Assembly: GCF_030272615.1 (NCBI RefSeq)
Contig: NC_081410.1
Coordinates: 284,889,957 to 284,953,956, forward strand
Origin: Cryptomeria japonica
Lineage: Eukaryota; Streptophyta; Pinopsida; Cupressales; Cupressaceae
Direction of reading: 5' to 3'
DNA: 64,000 nt
Positions 45,034 to 56,860 of this stretch are shown piece by piece (the first letter of the stretch is position 1; each line of letters begins with the position of its first letter). The notes beneath the pieces are model-generated. The model was not told the DNA's origin. It saw only the letters and a program-made list of their open reading frames with translations, and searched no databases. A program made the position numbers and the translations under genes.

Positions 45034-45791
45034 TTTTTGAATGAGAGGTGAAGGCTGAATTTATAGAGAATCACAAGAGAGACCAAGAAAAAGCACAATT
45101 TAGGATTAATTGAAATAATTGAGAAATCAAATTTAGTTAACCTTGAGATAGATTCCAATTATAGTTTAATTGAAATGCATTCAGATTATAAGTTCGAATT
45201 GTATTGGTGATAGAATTAATTAATTCCATGCACTTGAGATGAAAATAGGTAATTCTATGCAATTCTTTGATTTATTCAAGAAAAGAGTCTTTTCAATGCA
45301 ACTGAACTTCTTTTTCTCAAAAGCTTTGAGTTCCAATTTTAGAGAATGATTAAATTCCTTTTAATTGCTTTTCTGATTTCAAGTTCTCAATTTAGAAGAA
45401 AGAAATAATATCTCAAGTTTGATTTCTCTTTCAATCCAATTCTTTTATTTTATTTTAAATTTAACTCTTGCTTTGCATATTGATTCCTCTTTTGTGATAA
45501 ATTAATTCATTTTTTTATGATTAAATGGCAAATTTATTAATTAATCAAATATGCTAGGATATTTATAAATTAAATAGGATAATTGATCAAAATGATTTTC
45601 TTGGAATGATTTAATTAATTAAATAAATATTTAATTAATATTGAGTTATTCACTTGCCATGTAATATTTGATGATTGAAGAATTAATTAATTGTGTGCTC
45701 AAAACTGATTTAATTGCCTTTGGTTAGGACCTTGGTGATGTTGTCAAAATTAGGGGCCCATGGTTTAGGTGACCAATTTCAGGGTATTACA
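45034..45791 (-). mobile_element. Inner Tat 5' LTR, second fragment
   Basis: Continues the LTR after the LINE with TTTTGAATGAGAGGTGAAGG and ends CAGGGTATTACA. It matches the 3' LTR to its last base. GGTAA, the target duplication, follows at 45792-45796. Confidence 0.9.
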
Positions 45792-45796
45792 GGTAA
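45792..45796. repeat. Target site duplication of inner Tat (right copy)
   Basis: GGTAA, identical to 22563-22567. From here the outer Tat sequence resumes. Confidence 0.9.
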
Positions 45797-46010
45797 AAGA
45801 TAGAAGAAGAGAATGCCCTAGCGTGAAAATGTGGGTGGTATATGTCCCCTCGAGAATTTAGCCGAGAATTTTTTTAAAACAAATTTTGGGAAAATTCTCG
45901 AAAAGAAGAAAGAATGACATATGAGAGAAGAAAAAAAAGAAAAGGATGATGAAGTGAAGGAAGTGGTAGAAAGATGGGAAAAGGTGATAAAGAGGGCCAT
46001 AGGGGGGCCC

Positions 46011-46017
46011 ATATAAG
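46011..46017 (+). promoter_or_regulatory. TATA-like box upstream of the antisense PMD gene (outer Tat)
   Basis: ATATAAG in the context GGCCCATATAAGGCCC lies about 720 bases upstream of the first PMD match, on the plus strand. The position relative to the gene is similar to the TATA-like box of the inner Tat. It is a sequence match only. Confidence 0.4.
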
Positions 46018-46734
46018 GCCCACGAGGCCCAAGGGTTATTATCACATACACCTATTAGAGAATAGAGAGCATAAAGCCCTTGGAGAGAGAGATGGTACAT
46101 GTTCTCCTTCACAAGCACCGCATGGAAAGGGTTCGATGACATGAGAGACCAACTCACTATGGCCCACTAGTACATACCCTGGATCCACTCAATATTTTGG
46201 TAGATTAGGGAAAATTTTAGGGCTAGAAATAGGGTTTTGAAGGGTAGCATGGCAGAGGTGCTAATCGCCATTTCGGTGCGCCCTAGCTTAGTGCATGTGC
46301 TTGCAAGTAACGCGAGTGCACGCAGGGTAGGGGTAAAGAAAGGGGCTCAGGACAGGCGCACATGGTTTGTGCATGCACTCATGCTGGTTGGCATGAGAGG
46401 GGGGTCAATAGGGTCAAAGGGGTGGAGGTCTATAGATCAACGCCTTTTTCTATGGTGCAACATGTGCACCACGGTTTTAGCGCATGTGCATGACTGATTT
46501 AGTGCGTGCATTGGGTAAGTAGAAATGGGAGAATGAAAGGTGGAATAGGGATTGTAGAGGGTCAACGGGGCACATGCATTCCCCAAGGGTAGATTATAGG
46601 ATAGAATTGGATAGAATAAAAGAGGATTAGACTAATGAAGTGGCTTAACTGGGTGCAAGAGGATCTAGGACCACTCCCATCACGTGAGCACTAGCCTACC
46701 ACTATGAGGATATATAGGTAGTTGTGAGTAGATG

Positions 46735-48603
46735 AGCAGGATATATTGAGCACGGTTGGCTTGGGTTTCAGCGGTTGATGGCCGAGGATCAAGGTACATT
46801 CATCTATGATGATTGTATTAGTGGAGAAATGGGATAGAAGGACTTGTACCTTTCACCTACCCATAGGAGAGGCTACCATCACACTATTAGACATCTAGAG
46901 AATCTTGAAGATCCCCATTCGTGGTGTTATTCCTGAGTATCGGCTAGATGGGGCATAGTACTAACTTCATTAGGTGTGTGAGTATGATAGATTGCCAATG
47001 GATGGGACGTGATTACATCTTGGGCAGATGATGTGGATCAGGCACATTCCACACCTAGTGCTCATTATTTGTGGATTGATCAATGGATGAGTGATGTTGG
47101 ATCTCGATGGACATGGTTTCTCGATAGGGTGGAGTAGGTGTGTGTAATACATGGTACACGATTGCATGGAGTATGCATGGGGAGTGGCTATACTGGGATA
47201 GTTGTACCACAACATGTATTTAGTTTTATATCAAGAGTATCAAAGTCTTTCTGTAGGAGTGACACTTTTGCATATATGGGCATGCGAGCATATCGCATTG
47301 ACATAGCTAGTGGGGGTTCAGGATAGACGCCGATGGTTCCCATATGTGGACCAATACAGGGGACTTCTCCACTATAACAGGCTTGGGGAAATATGGTTTT
47401 GGAGGAGGGTCTTCGATGAGTTGGTGTTCTTCACCTGGAGGACCTTTTTAGGTTGCAAGAGATGGAGAGGGGACTATCAGCTACATTGGGCATAGTCTGA
47501 GATGTGGTTATTTGACTATTCAGTACATGTCATTGAGAACTATGTTCCACATCAGGTGGCCCAGCAGTTTGGGGATATCTAGGATACATTGGAGGTAGAG
47601 CGGTTATATCTGAGGATCACTCGCGAGACCGGGACATGGGGGAAGGCTATTAGCCCTTTGGAGGTTTGAGTGAATTGGGAGGGTGTAAATAGAAGGGTAT
47701 GGGATGAGTGGGGGAGGTGGTAGATGATGCATCTATGACCGATGCATACAAGGGTTGGTGGAAGGCTCACTTGCTAGTCTGACTCACTATTCCTGAAGTT
47801 CTAGAGGAGGATGAGCTATGACCATCTATTGATGAGGTCATAGGGGGAGGATGAGAGTCCTAGAGATAGGGTAGTGGCAGTAGGAGGAAGGTATGGAGGA
47901 TAGGGTTAGAGGAGAGGAGGGGGGAGGAGAAGAGGGGTGAGGAGAGGAGGGGGTCAGCAAAGGAGGCAAGGGAGACAGCAGGCATAGGTCTAGCAACCGA
48001 CCGCATAGGTTGGGATAATTGAGGGAGAGGGAGAGGGAGGGGATGGAGTATAGCTGATGGACATCCTAGACATACAGGTGTAGGGTGAGGGAGTACCAAT
48101 ATAGGTAAAAGTACTAGGTGTATTAGAGGAGAGGGTGGTGAGGGATGAGTATGACAGAGTCTTATGGGAGAGGGATGGTGCTCAAGCTAGGGCTAGGAGC
48201 TTGGAGGATAAGGTGCATGGACTGGATGCCATCAAGGAGAGGTAAAGGAGGGTGGAGGAGGATATATATAGGTCAAGAGGGCAAGGGCAGACAACCTACA
48301 GTTAGAGGTCACATGGCTGAGGTGGGAGATTGATGACTCTGTGGCACCTCAAGCAGAGGTGGCAGCCTTGAGGGAGGAGAGGGATGATACAGACCAGCTG
48401 CTAGAGGAGGTTAGGAGTGGGGGAGCCATCAGGCAGCTAAGGAAAAATATAGAGAGAGTGGATGGGGAGATGGATGCACTCCGGGCATGGCTTAGTAGAG
48501 CAAAGGCAGATGCAAGGAGATTGCAAGCAGAGTGGGATGCAGCCCGTTGGCTTTTGGAGCCTACTAGTTTTACACAGGTGTATGCAAACCTCACTAGCCA
48601 ATA
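46735..48603 (+). pseudogene. Antisense plant-mobile-domain (PMD) gene in outer Tat
   Basis: A decayed gene on the plus strand, opposite to gag-pol. It reads GYIEHGWLGFQRLMAEDQGT, FIYDDCISGEM, then RRTCTFHLPIGEATITLLDI and RILKIPIRGVIPEYRLDG. The TFHLPIGE...TLLDI..IL.IPIRG pattern is the core of the plant mobile domain of MAIN/MAIL proteins and their transposon relatives. Further on VTLLHIWACEHIALT and DRRRWFPYVDQYRGLLHYNR follow, then YSVHVIENYVPHQVAQQFGD and YLRITRETGTWGKAISPLEV. The end has a coiled coil (VAALREERDDTDQLLEEVRS, IERVDGEMDALRAWLSRAKA) closed at 48603. Several shifts and stops are present. Its biochemical role is not established; PMD proteins of host origin act in gene silencing and expression. 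Confidence 0.75.
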
Positions 48604-51199
48604 GTGATGAGCAGAGAGTTTGGGTCATGAGGCAGCATATTATAGGGGTCTGTATCATGGGGTAGTTCCAATAGATTAGAGAGATGCATCTTACACTGAG
48701 AGGGGGTGAACTCAGGGGACTCAGAGTCAGCGCCTAACCCAGAGTCAATAGATAGGAGGATCAGTGGCTATGAGGCCATCGAGAGGGGGTGAAGGACCAT
48801 CTGGAGGCACAACTGGGAGAGGGGACGAAGATGAGGAGACAGGGAGTGTGGTATAGCCCTATTATATGTGACATTGTATTTTGACCCTTCGGGGAGTTAT
48901 ACCATTGTACTATGATTGACACATTCACTATTTTTTATATATATAGATATGATTTTGGAAGCATATATGCATGTATGGACTTTATTATGGACATTGATTA
49001 TTATTTTATTATTGGATGATGATGCTATGATAATTGATGCATGTGATGGATATTGTTTTACCTTTTATGATGTAGGATGGATGCATATGCATATATTATA
49101 TAATATGTAATGTTTCTGACATGTTTGTTGATGCAGGATGCATGTGGATTATTTTATATGTATGCATATGTTGTCTAACATGTTTGTAGATGCATGATGC
49201 ATGTGGATGATATGATGTGCATGTTTTTTGGATTTTTTATGTTATGACATCTGAAGAAGATATCCCTGAGGTTGCGCCTTTTGGGACCAAATTCATTATC
49301 TATAATGAAAAAATGAATCCTGACCCAAACATCTACTCATCTCGTTGCAAATTCTGCATTTAATTTGACACACTGATCAAATATTTGCTTAACAATTTGA
49401 TCTGGACTTGTTGATTTTTCCATTATATTTGATTTTCTTTTGCTCATAGACCAGGGATTTGATAGCAGATGTGACCTGGTACTGTTGTCGTGAACTTTAC
49501 TTTTTTAGGCTGTTAAATTTCTTGTCATTTGTAAAGTGTCCCAAAATGAATGACTGTGGGATTTTGATGCATGGTGTGTTGAATGTGATTATTTTCAAAT
49601 TTTTTATATTGAATGATGTGATCATTAATGCTATATTAGATGCTAATATTTGAATGGGCTTTAATTAACCTTACATTATCATGACCCCAAGATGTGTGAT
49701 TGTGAACATGCATGACAAATACATTTCAATAGATAGTCAAGATTGTATGTACCAGTTTACATGTTTGTATTTAATAATGCAACTCAATGCTACTAAATGA
49801 AAAAAATGATTATGATAATAAAACAATAATATAACTAATGATTATGGACAATGCAATTAATGAAGTGATGATTTTTGGAATGTACCAACCATAGTACAAC
49901 AACATAGGATTAGAAGAAATTAAGAAAATAAATAAATTGAGGTCTCCAAAATGAATAGTGATAGGATGAAATGTAGATGAGTGGATGGAAGGGATTTGTT
50001 ATGCAAAATGTGGAGAGAAAACCTAGTTTTGATTTTGCCAAGGATAGTCTAAACCACTGATTATAGGAACCAGGATGTAATGAAAAATCTGATGCATGGA
50101 CTGACTCTCAGACAAATAGGAATCTCTAGTACACAACCATGTAAACACCATATAGATGTAGGTATAGGGCTATAGTTTCGTATGAGAGAGACCTTCAAAC
50201 ATACCATACCACAAAACATGCCCCAGTATGCCCTTTTTTGTAACATACCAAGATATAGATTAATCATGCCAGCCATGGGTAGGAATAGTAATAGGACAAA
50301 GGGATGCAAATCAAAGAAAATAGACCAAATCATGCAAACAAAATGCACAAGGCCAACTGACATCTCTTGCCAAGAGTAGGACTTAGGATTTGTGGATATA
50401 CTACCGGATAGGGGAAGGATGCATCTTGATGGGCATGAGTGACTGATGGATGTGAATAGGCAATAAAGCATATGACATGGATATATGAGTGCAGATGTGA
50501 TACTTGACTGTTGAGACTTGATGGAGTACAATGTACATGTGGATGAATGTTTTGATAACATGCAAGTCAAGAGGAAGCCTAAGCTTAGGACTGGGAATTA
50601 AGCTTAGTTTAGTGGGATGAAAGCTCAGATTGATGGGATGGAATCTCAATTGGATGGGATGATCCTTAATTACAATTCAGGCAAAGACTCATCACCATAT
50701 GTTGCGGGAGAATGGATAACTAGCCTGCTGAGAATAGTTTAGTGGGAGAAGTGGGTAGGGTTGTTGTGGAGGATACTAAAATGGATCACAACATCTATGG
50801 AGGCGGTCAGGAGCACCTTGTTCCTTTTCCTTTTGTTGGGGGGGGAGGTAGGGTCATTAGATTGATTTTCTTCTTAGAATGAAGGAGACAACCGATAGCA
50901 AATAGGGTGATGGATTTCGTGGGAGAAGGTTTATGTAGTGGCGTGGATTAAAGAATATGGATATCGGGTGGGTGGGTGGGGAAGACAGAGTCTGACCTAA
51001 TAGATGATGGATCCAAATTATTTACCTTGACACCTATAAACAGGTTTTCACCAAGGTACTTTCCCATAGTGCCACAAAGTGGTTTTCAGTAATTGATGAA
51101 TTGATTTTTCACTTTTTTGCTTTTTTCATTTTTTTGTATTTTTCTTGTTTTTTAATTTTTAATTTTTTTGTATTTTTTAATTTTTAGACAATTGGCGAC
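48604..51199. other. Non-coding outer Tat DNA between PMD gene and integrase
   Basis: No protein similarity was found on either strand. It contains direct repeats of a GATGCATGATGCATGTGGAT phrase near 49110-49215 and AT-rich DNA. A 169-codon frame at 50061-50570 on the minus strand has no family resemblance and is rejected. Confidence 0.5.
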
Positions 51200-52280
51200 C
51201 TTTTGAGGACTAGGCATGAAATCCCTTAAAGTACATGATGTTCATATGCTCATCCAAGAGATCTCCTTCAGGAGTAGCCAACTGATATGCCCCTGATCCA
51301 TATTTTGCTATGATCACATAAGGTCCACTTCAGTTAAGCTCAAACTTGCCTTTCTTTTCTCTTTCTTGAAGACTTTTATGATTTTCCATAAGGACAAGAT
51401 CACCAACTTTAAATTCCTGAGTTCTGACTTTCTTGTTGTAGCTCAAGCGTAGATGATTTTGATATACTCGGAGATGATTCAAGGCCTTGAGGTGCCTTTC
51501 ATCCAACAATTATAGGTCTTGCAGCCTAGCAACTTTGTATTCCTCATCAGGGTGGATATTCTGTAGGGATATCCTTAGGGAGGGGATCTCAATCTCAAGA
51601 GGGAGGACAACTTCAAAGACAAAGACAAGGGAATAGGGAGTGGTGCCTATGGGAATGCAGATAGAGGTGCAATGAGCCCACAAAGAAGGATGGAGTTGGA
51701 GGTGCCAATTATGGCCAGCTTCATTGACTGTCTTTTTAAGGATTTTGATTAAGGTCTTATTAGAAGGCTCAACTTGACTGTTGTCTTGCAAGTAATAGGG
51801 GATGGAGAAGCAGTATTGGATATCAAACTTCTGACAAAGCTCTTTAACATCCTGATTCTTGAAGACCATTAATCATGATAATAACTTTGGGGATTCCATA
51901 TCGGTAGATTAAATAGTTTAGAATGAATTTAGAAATTTCCTTCCCATTGGTGAAGGTAAGAGGGATGACCTCCACCCACTTGGTGAAGTATTCACTGGTG
52001 GTGATGATGAATTTGTGACCATTGGAGAATATAGGGTGGATTTTCCCAATGAGATCAAGCCCCCACTATGAGAAGGGCCAGGGTGTGATAAAAGGTTGTA
52101 GATCCTGTGATGGAGTGTGAATCTTGTCACCATGCTTCTGACAAGGGATACATTTCTTCACATAATTATATGCATATTCTTCCATTGTAGGCCAGTAGTA
52201 TCCCGTTTGCAAGATATTTTTAGTCAAAGTGAGACCACTTGAGTGTGCCCCACAAATACCCTCATACACTTCACATAGTT
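51200..52280 (-). pseudogene. Outer Tat integrase
   Basis: The zinc-binding domain is at 52066-52269 (GICGAHSSGLTLTKNILQTG, then CIPCQKHGDKIHTPSQDLQP). The core follows with WGLDLIGKIHP, carrying the first Asp. The second catalytic site reads IIMING where IISDNG is usual, so the Asp is lost, and a frame shift follows at once. The 119-codon frame at 51510-51869 has SQVEPSNKTLIKILKKTVNE with the third acidic residue, WHLQLHPSLWAHCTSICIPI and GTTPYSLVFVFEVVLPLEIE. The C-terminus has FKVGDLVLMENHKSLQEREK and YQLATPEGDLLDEHMN, ending near 51200. Confidence 0.85.
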
Positions 52281-52335
52281 CCCAGTCAACCTCTTGTTTG
52301 TCTAGACACCTTAGGAGGGAACCATCGAAATGCCT

Positions 52336-53110
52336 TCAGAATAGGGTGTCTCCAAGGATGGTGTAACGGGCACAATGGCAGATCAAGGTTTGTTGTTGGG
52401 TTTTGGTGAGGTGTGGAGGGATGGTGTTGTCTCTTAGGTAGGCAAAGGTCTCTTGATACCAAGGGGATTCGAGACCAATGAGTACATACACCATTTCAGA
52501 ATGAGGTAGATCATATGCCCGTATGAAGAGTTGCTTGACCAAAACTCACATTTCTGACTATGTGTCGTCATTTGAAGGAGAGAACTAATAGTGGCCATTG
52601 CATCTGCAACTCTATTATTTGTATGTGGAATCTAATCAACCTTAATTGATTTAGAATGTTGCTTAAGATCCTCAACCATACTGCGATAAGGAAGAAGCTT
52701 GTCATATTTTTTTTGGTACTCATCATTGACTTGTTTAATGACAAGTTGGGAATCACCATAGACGTGTAGTTCCAATATCTTCTATTGGATAGCCAAGAGA
52801 AGTCTAGTGATTAGTGTTTCATATTCTGCAATGTTGTTGGTGCATGCAAAGGCTATCTTGTATGATTTATGGATGCCATATCCTTTAGGTGTGACCAATA
52901 GTATGCCTCCCCCAATGCATTCTGTGTGCAAGAACCATCAAAATACAACTGCCATGTGGAAGATATAGTGATAGTCATTATGGATTCATCTGGGAATTTT
53001 GTGAGGATAGGGTGATCACCTTGAAGTGGATTATCTACCAGTTGATTTGCTATCACTTTTCCTTTGATTGTTTTTCTATCTACATACAAAATGTCGAACT
53101 GACTTAGTTA
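52336..53110 (-). pseudogene. Outer Tat second (archaeal-type) RNase H and spacer
   Basis: At 52853-53089 the frame reads ILYVDRKTIKGKVIANQLVD, then STWQLYFDGSCTQNALG, the first catalytic Asp of the archaeal-type RNase H. The rest is readable in other frames (ENTN-like NIAEYE, LELHVYGDSQLVI positions) with several stops. The frame at 52336-52542 continues as the spacer to integrase (YDLPHSEMVYVLIGLESPWY, DNTIPPHLTK), matching the same place in the inner Tat. Confidence 0.75.
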
Positions 53111-54360
53111 CATGACCCATTTAGCAATTCTCCCTGTGAGAGCATCTTTTGATAAGAGATATTTGAGAGGGTCAATCTTAGCAATCAATTTTGTTTTATT
53201 GTTAAGCATGTAATGTCAAAGTTTTTGTGTGCTGAAGATAAGTGCTAAGCTTTCTCTTTCAATAGGGGTATAATTGAGCTCATACCCTACTAAAGTGCGA
53301 CTGATGTAGTAAATAGCATGCTCTTTTCCTTGATCGTCTATTTGTGCCAACAATGCGCCAAGTGCCACTGCAGTTGCTGATATGTATAAAAGCAGCGACT
53401 ATCCTGGAATAGGAGGCATAAGTACAGGAGGTGATGCAAGGTATTCTTTGAGTTTCTCAAAAGCCTTCTGACATAGGCAATCCCATTTGAATTTGGTATC
53501 CTTACGTAGTAAGTGTGCAAATGGGTGACATTTATCTACAAGATGTGAAATGAAGCATCTGATGGATTGGAGCTTTCCTTGGAGGCTATGCAGTTGTCTG
53601 AGAGTCTTCAGGGGAGGCATTTCCATGATAGCTTTCACCTTTGTAGGATCAACCTCTATGCCTAAATGAGAAACAATGAAACCTAACAGTTTCTTAGATG
53701 TAACACCAAAGACACATTTCTTGGGATTTAGGCGCAAATTAAATATTTTTCCAATCTCTCAAAGGTATGTCTTAGGATAGGGATGTGCTCATCTCTTGTC
53801 TTGGATTTTCCTAGGAGATCATCCACATAATCCTCCATGATTCTATGCAAAAGGTCATGAAAGATTGTTGTCATTTCTCGTTGATATGTTGCTCCAACGT
53901 TCTTGAGACCAAAGGGCATGAAATAGTAACAAAAGGTGCCCCATGGCATGGCGAATGTTGTTTGGTGTCAGTCCTCTTCTGCGATCCTGATCTGATTGTA
54001 TCCAGAAAATCTATCCATAAGTGACAACATTTCATGTCCCATTGTGAGATCTATGATTATGTCTATGTTGGGGAGTGGGAAGTCATCCTTAGGGCATGCT
54101 TTATTTAAATCTCAAAAATCTATGCAAATGTGGATGCCCTCAGTAGCTTTGCCAACAGGAACAATGTTGGACACCCATTCAAGATAATCTATTGGTTTTA
54201 TGATTCCAACATCCAACATATTTTGAAGCTCTACTTTGACAAGGAGTCCAATATGTGGGTGCATCTTGCATAATTTATGCTTTGCAAGTTTATCATTTGA
54301 ACAGACAACAAGATTATGGACTACTAAGTCTGGATAAAGGCCTGGCATGTCAACCTACGA
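53111..54360 (-). pseudogene. Outer Tat reverse transcriptase and RNase H
   Basis: RT blocks are KMHPHIGLLVKVELQNMLDV, YLEWVSNIVPVGKATEGIHI, DLNKACPKDDFPLPNID, MDRFSGYNQIRIAEED, MPWGTFCYYFMPFGLKNVGA, the YVDD box near 53810 and LNPKKCVFGVTSKKLLGFIV. The connected RNase H reads LLLYISATAVALGALLAQID and HAIYYISRTLVGYELNYTPI; the first catalytic Asp (usually ATD) is Ala-Thr-Ala here. Stops and at least one shift (near 53735) break the frame. Confidence 0.85.
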
Positions 54361-55393
54361 CTAGGAAAAGTTGGTCTTTGTTTTTATGAGAAAATTGATA
54401 AAGTTAAGTTTTTCTTGATCCGACGGGGACTTAGCAATGAACACATTGTTTGGGGTGTCTTCAGTGCCCACATTGATAGTGTCTTTTTAAACTATAAGTA
54501 TATTTGACCTATCTTGTTGTAGGGGAACCATGGTAGGGACGTTAAGTTCCTCATCCTCAAGTGCCTAATCCAAGTTTTCACTTGCAGATACATCCTTTAT
54601 TTTTACTTTTTCCTCATCCAAAGGTGCCTCAAGGATATTTTCACCTAAGGAATCATGATTTTTTTTTATTATCTTGTTTACAACTATGGGAATTCACCTA
54701 ACTACCAAAGTATCCATTCTCATGTAGTTGGATCCCATGAACTCTATTGCAGTCTTCCAAAATGTGCAGCATCAAGAGAGTCATGAGAGAATTATCATCA
54801 GCACATATGTCCAAAGCAATTTTGTCTCGTTGGTCCCAGTCTATAAGCTCAGGGTGGACAAGTTACAACTCATGTGGAGTGGAAGGGATTACAGGGGTGA
54901 TGGTGTTGATATGGGTGTCAAATAAGATGTCATCTTCATATTTAAAAGGCATTTCATAAAATTCCTCTTCATCAAAGTCTTCAAAATCCAAGGAGGGACT
55001 TGAAGGGGTACTAGCAATAGTGATCTTAGGTACTAGAGTGTAACCCAAGCCCCTATTATACTTGTATGATATGGGATTTATTGGTGCCTTGATTCCTTTT
55101 TCTTCTGGCCCCAAGTCGTGTCCCTTATAACCCATCTTATCCACTATGGTTGATGTTTTTGTATACATCTTCTTGGGAATCTTTGTTGGTTCTTCATCCT
55201 CTTCACGATACAACCAAGAGGAAACATATGTCTTGAGACTCTCTTCATCAAGTGAGCCCCATTTCTTTAAGGTGGTGTCTTTGCATTGGATAGTGGGTTT
55301 CTGGTCCTTTTTTATTTCTTTAGGCTTTCCAAATGACTTGGGAGATAAGGGGAGTTTTCCCACAAGTAGGACATCCTCAAGTTTGTACACTCC
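54361..55393 (-). pseudogene. Outer Tat PR-RT linker with G-patch
   Basis: The 175-codon frame at 54863-55390 has a G-patch-like stretch, KMGYKGHDLGPEEKGIKAPI, followed by RGLGYTLVPK. Before it is VYKLEDVLLVGKLPLSPKSF, and after it an acidic tail (DFEDFDEEEFYEMPFKYEDD). Downstream ELxLVHPELID matches the inner Tat linker. G-patch motifs between protease and RT are recorded in Tat polyproteins; their role is thought to be RNA binding. Confidence 0.7.
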
Positions 55394-55920
55394 TCAACCA
55401 TTGTCTATGATCGGGACCTTAGTTTCTGCTTGAGATGAGGTGGAGGCAACTTTAGATGCATTAGATGAAGGAGGTGGAATGGGTCTATTTAATGGGTAGT
55501 GGTATGGATATTTCCCCTCTAAGAGCTTGTAATACTGGAAAGGTTGTGGATCACCTTTGATAGTGATCTCTCTACCATTTAAGGGAAATTTAAGGCATTG
55601 GTGGTAAGTGGAGGGAACGAATTGAAGGGAATGAATCCATGGATGACTAGGGAGAGTGTTATAAGGGAGATCAAGATCTAAGACTTGGCAAGGGGTCTCA
55701 GCTGTAATAGGGCCCACTTGAAGAGGTAAAGTGGTCATGCCTTTGGAAACCCTTTCTACATCATCATAGGTTTTGATTGTGATTCATCCTGATGTATCAA
55801 CCAAGTCCTCAAAAAGTCCTAATTGATTTATTAACTTGTATGTACAGAGATTGAGTCCAGATCCACCGCCTATCAAGATGAATTTAACCTTGTGTTTCTA
55901 GATAAGATCTTTAATATGCA
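55394..55920 (-). pseudogene. Outer Tat protease
   Basis: The active-site region reads FILIGGGSGLNLCTYKL, with the catalytic Asp replaced by Gly (usual form LIDGGSGLN). Then come ITIKTYDDVERVSKGMTTLP, LQVGPITAETPCQVLDLDLP, YNTLPSHPWIH (usual form YNILLGRPWIH) and VPSTYHQCLKFPLNGREITI. Both conserved boxes are damaged, so the protease would not work even without the stops. Confidence 0.8.
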
Positions 55921-56164
55921 ATAGTTTATTATGATCCTCGTCGCAGGGAGAATCATTGGAGGTGAAAACAAGGTGGTGTTGGGCAGTGAGGTTTCTAGTG
56001 AGGGCTTGGTACTGGGCAGCATTGATGTTGTTAGGGACACATTATTCAAGGAGGGCTTGTTCTGAAATCTCCTTATGAATGAGGGAGGTCTTGAGGAGCT
56101 CTAGGATGGAAATATGTGCAAGAGTATTCTCAAGATGATCAAGGAGGTCATATCAGTGGGTCGA

Positions 56165-56860
56165 TGACATGGGGGGAGGATTCGGTGGAGGAGGAGATCC
56201 TTGGACAATTACTCTTCCATGTCAAGTGGTTACATTACAGTCATTCTAAGAATGAGACATGGAAGGTGTGGATTCTTGAATGACTATCTTAGTAGGGTTG
56301 GGTCTTCTTGCTGATTATGGAGGAGGAGGACAACCTTGAATGGCGACCCTAGGTCTATTTTGGGAATGATGAGGGTTAGCTCCTTGGATAGTGATGATGT
56401 TCGCGTGGTTATCTGCAAGCTCTTTAGGACCCACCAAGGAGTCAAAACCAGTTAGATGATTAGTATAATCATAGTTCACAACATTAGATGATGAGGCCTT
56501 ACATTTATCATGCTTTGGGAAGGATTCCTCGTACATTTTGAGTTTATCATTATTTTTACCAGGTTTTACTGTTGCTACCTCAATATCACCCTTATCAATG
56601 AGATCTTGGATGTAGTTCTTCAATTTCATACACTTGTGTGTATCATTCCCATTGATGTAGTGATAGTCATAGTACTCATTCTCATTATACCACCTAGGTT
56701 TGGGTTGATTAGGATCAAATGGGTGAGTTATTGGAAAGACAACCGCACCAGCCTGGACAAGCTTTTGGAACACAACCTCGATGGGCTCAGCAAGGAGAGT
56801 ATACTCCCTTGGAGTTTGATTGTTAGCTCAGGGTGGTCACCCCTAGATTGACACATTGTT
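56165..56860 (-). pseudogene. Outer Tat gag, C-terminal part
   Basis: The 152-codon frame at 56315-56773 has FDPNQPKPRWYNENEYYDYH followed by YINGNDTHKCMKLKNYIQDL and IDKGDIEV. This is the Tat zinc-like motif with the first Cys replaced by Tyr and the second His by Asn. It is followed by a S/P-rich tail leading to the protease linker. Confidence 0.75.

Larger units (their letters stand above)
22568..45791 (-). mobile_element. Inner Tat-type Ty3/gypsy element, with two nested insertions
   Basis: Bounded by similar LTRs and a perfect GGTAA duplication. In minus-strand order it has 5' LTR (split by a LINE), primer site, leader, gag, PR (split by a short Copia element), a G-patch linker, RT, RNase H, a second archaeal-type RNase H, an IN zinc finger, then a truncated antisense PMD gene, a polypurine tract and the 3' LTR. 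The IN core is missing. The dual RNase H and tRNA primer site type fit the Tat lineage. It is related to the outer Tat but clearly a different family. Confidence 0.9.

Noticed and set aside
50061-50570. 169-codon open frame on the minus strand
   Set aside because: No motif, odd Ser/Cys/Ile-rich composition and no neighbour context; it lies in non-coding outer Tat DNA and is likely chance.
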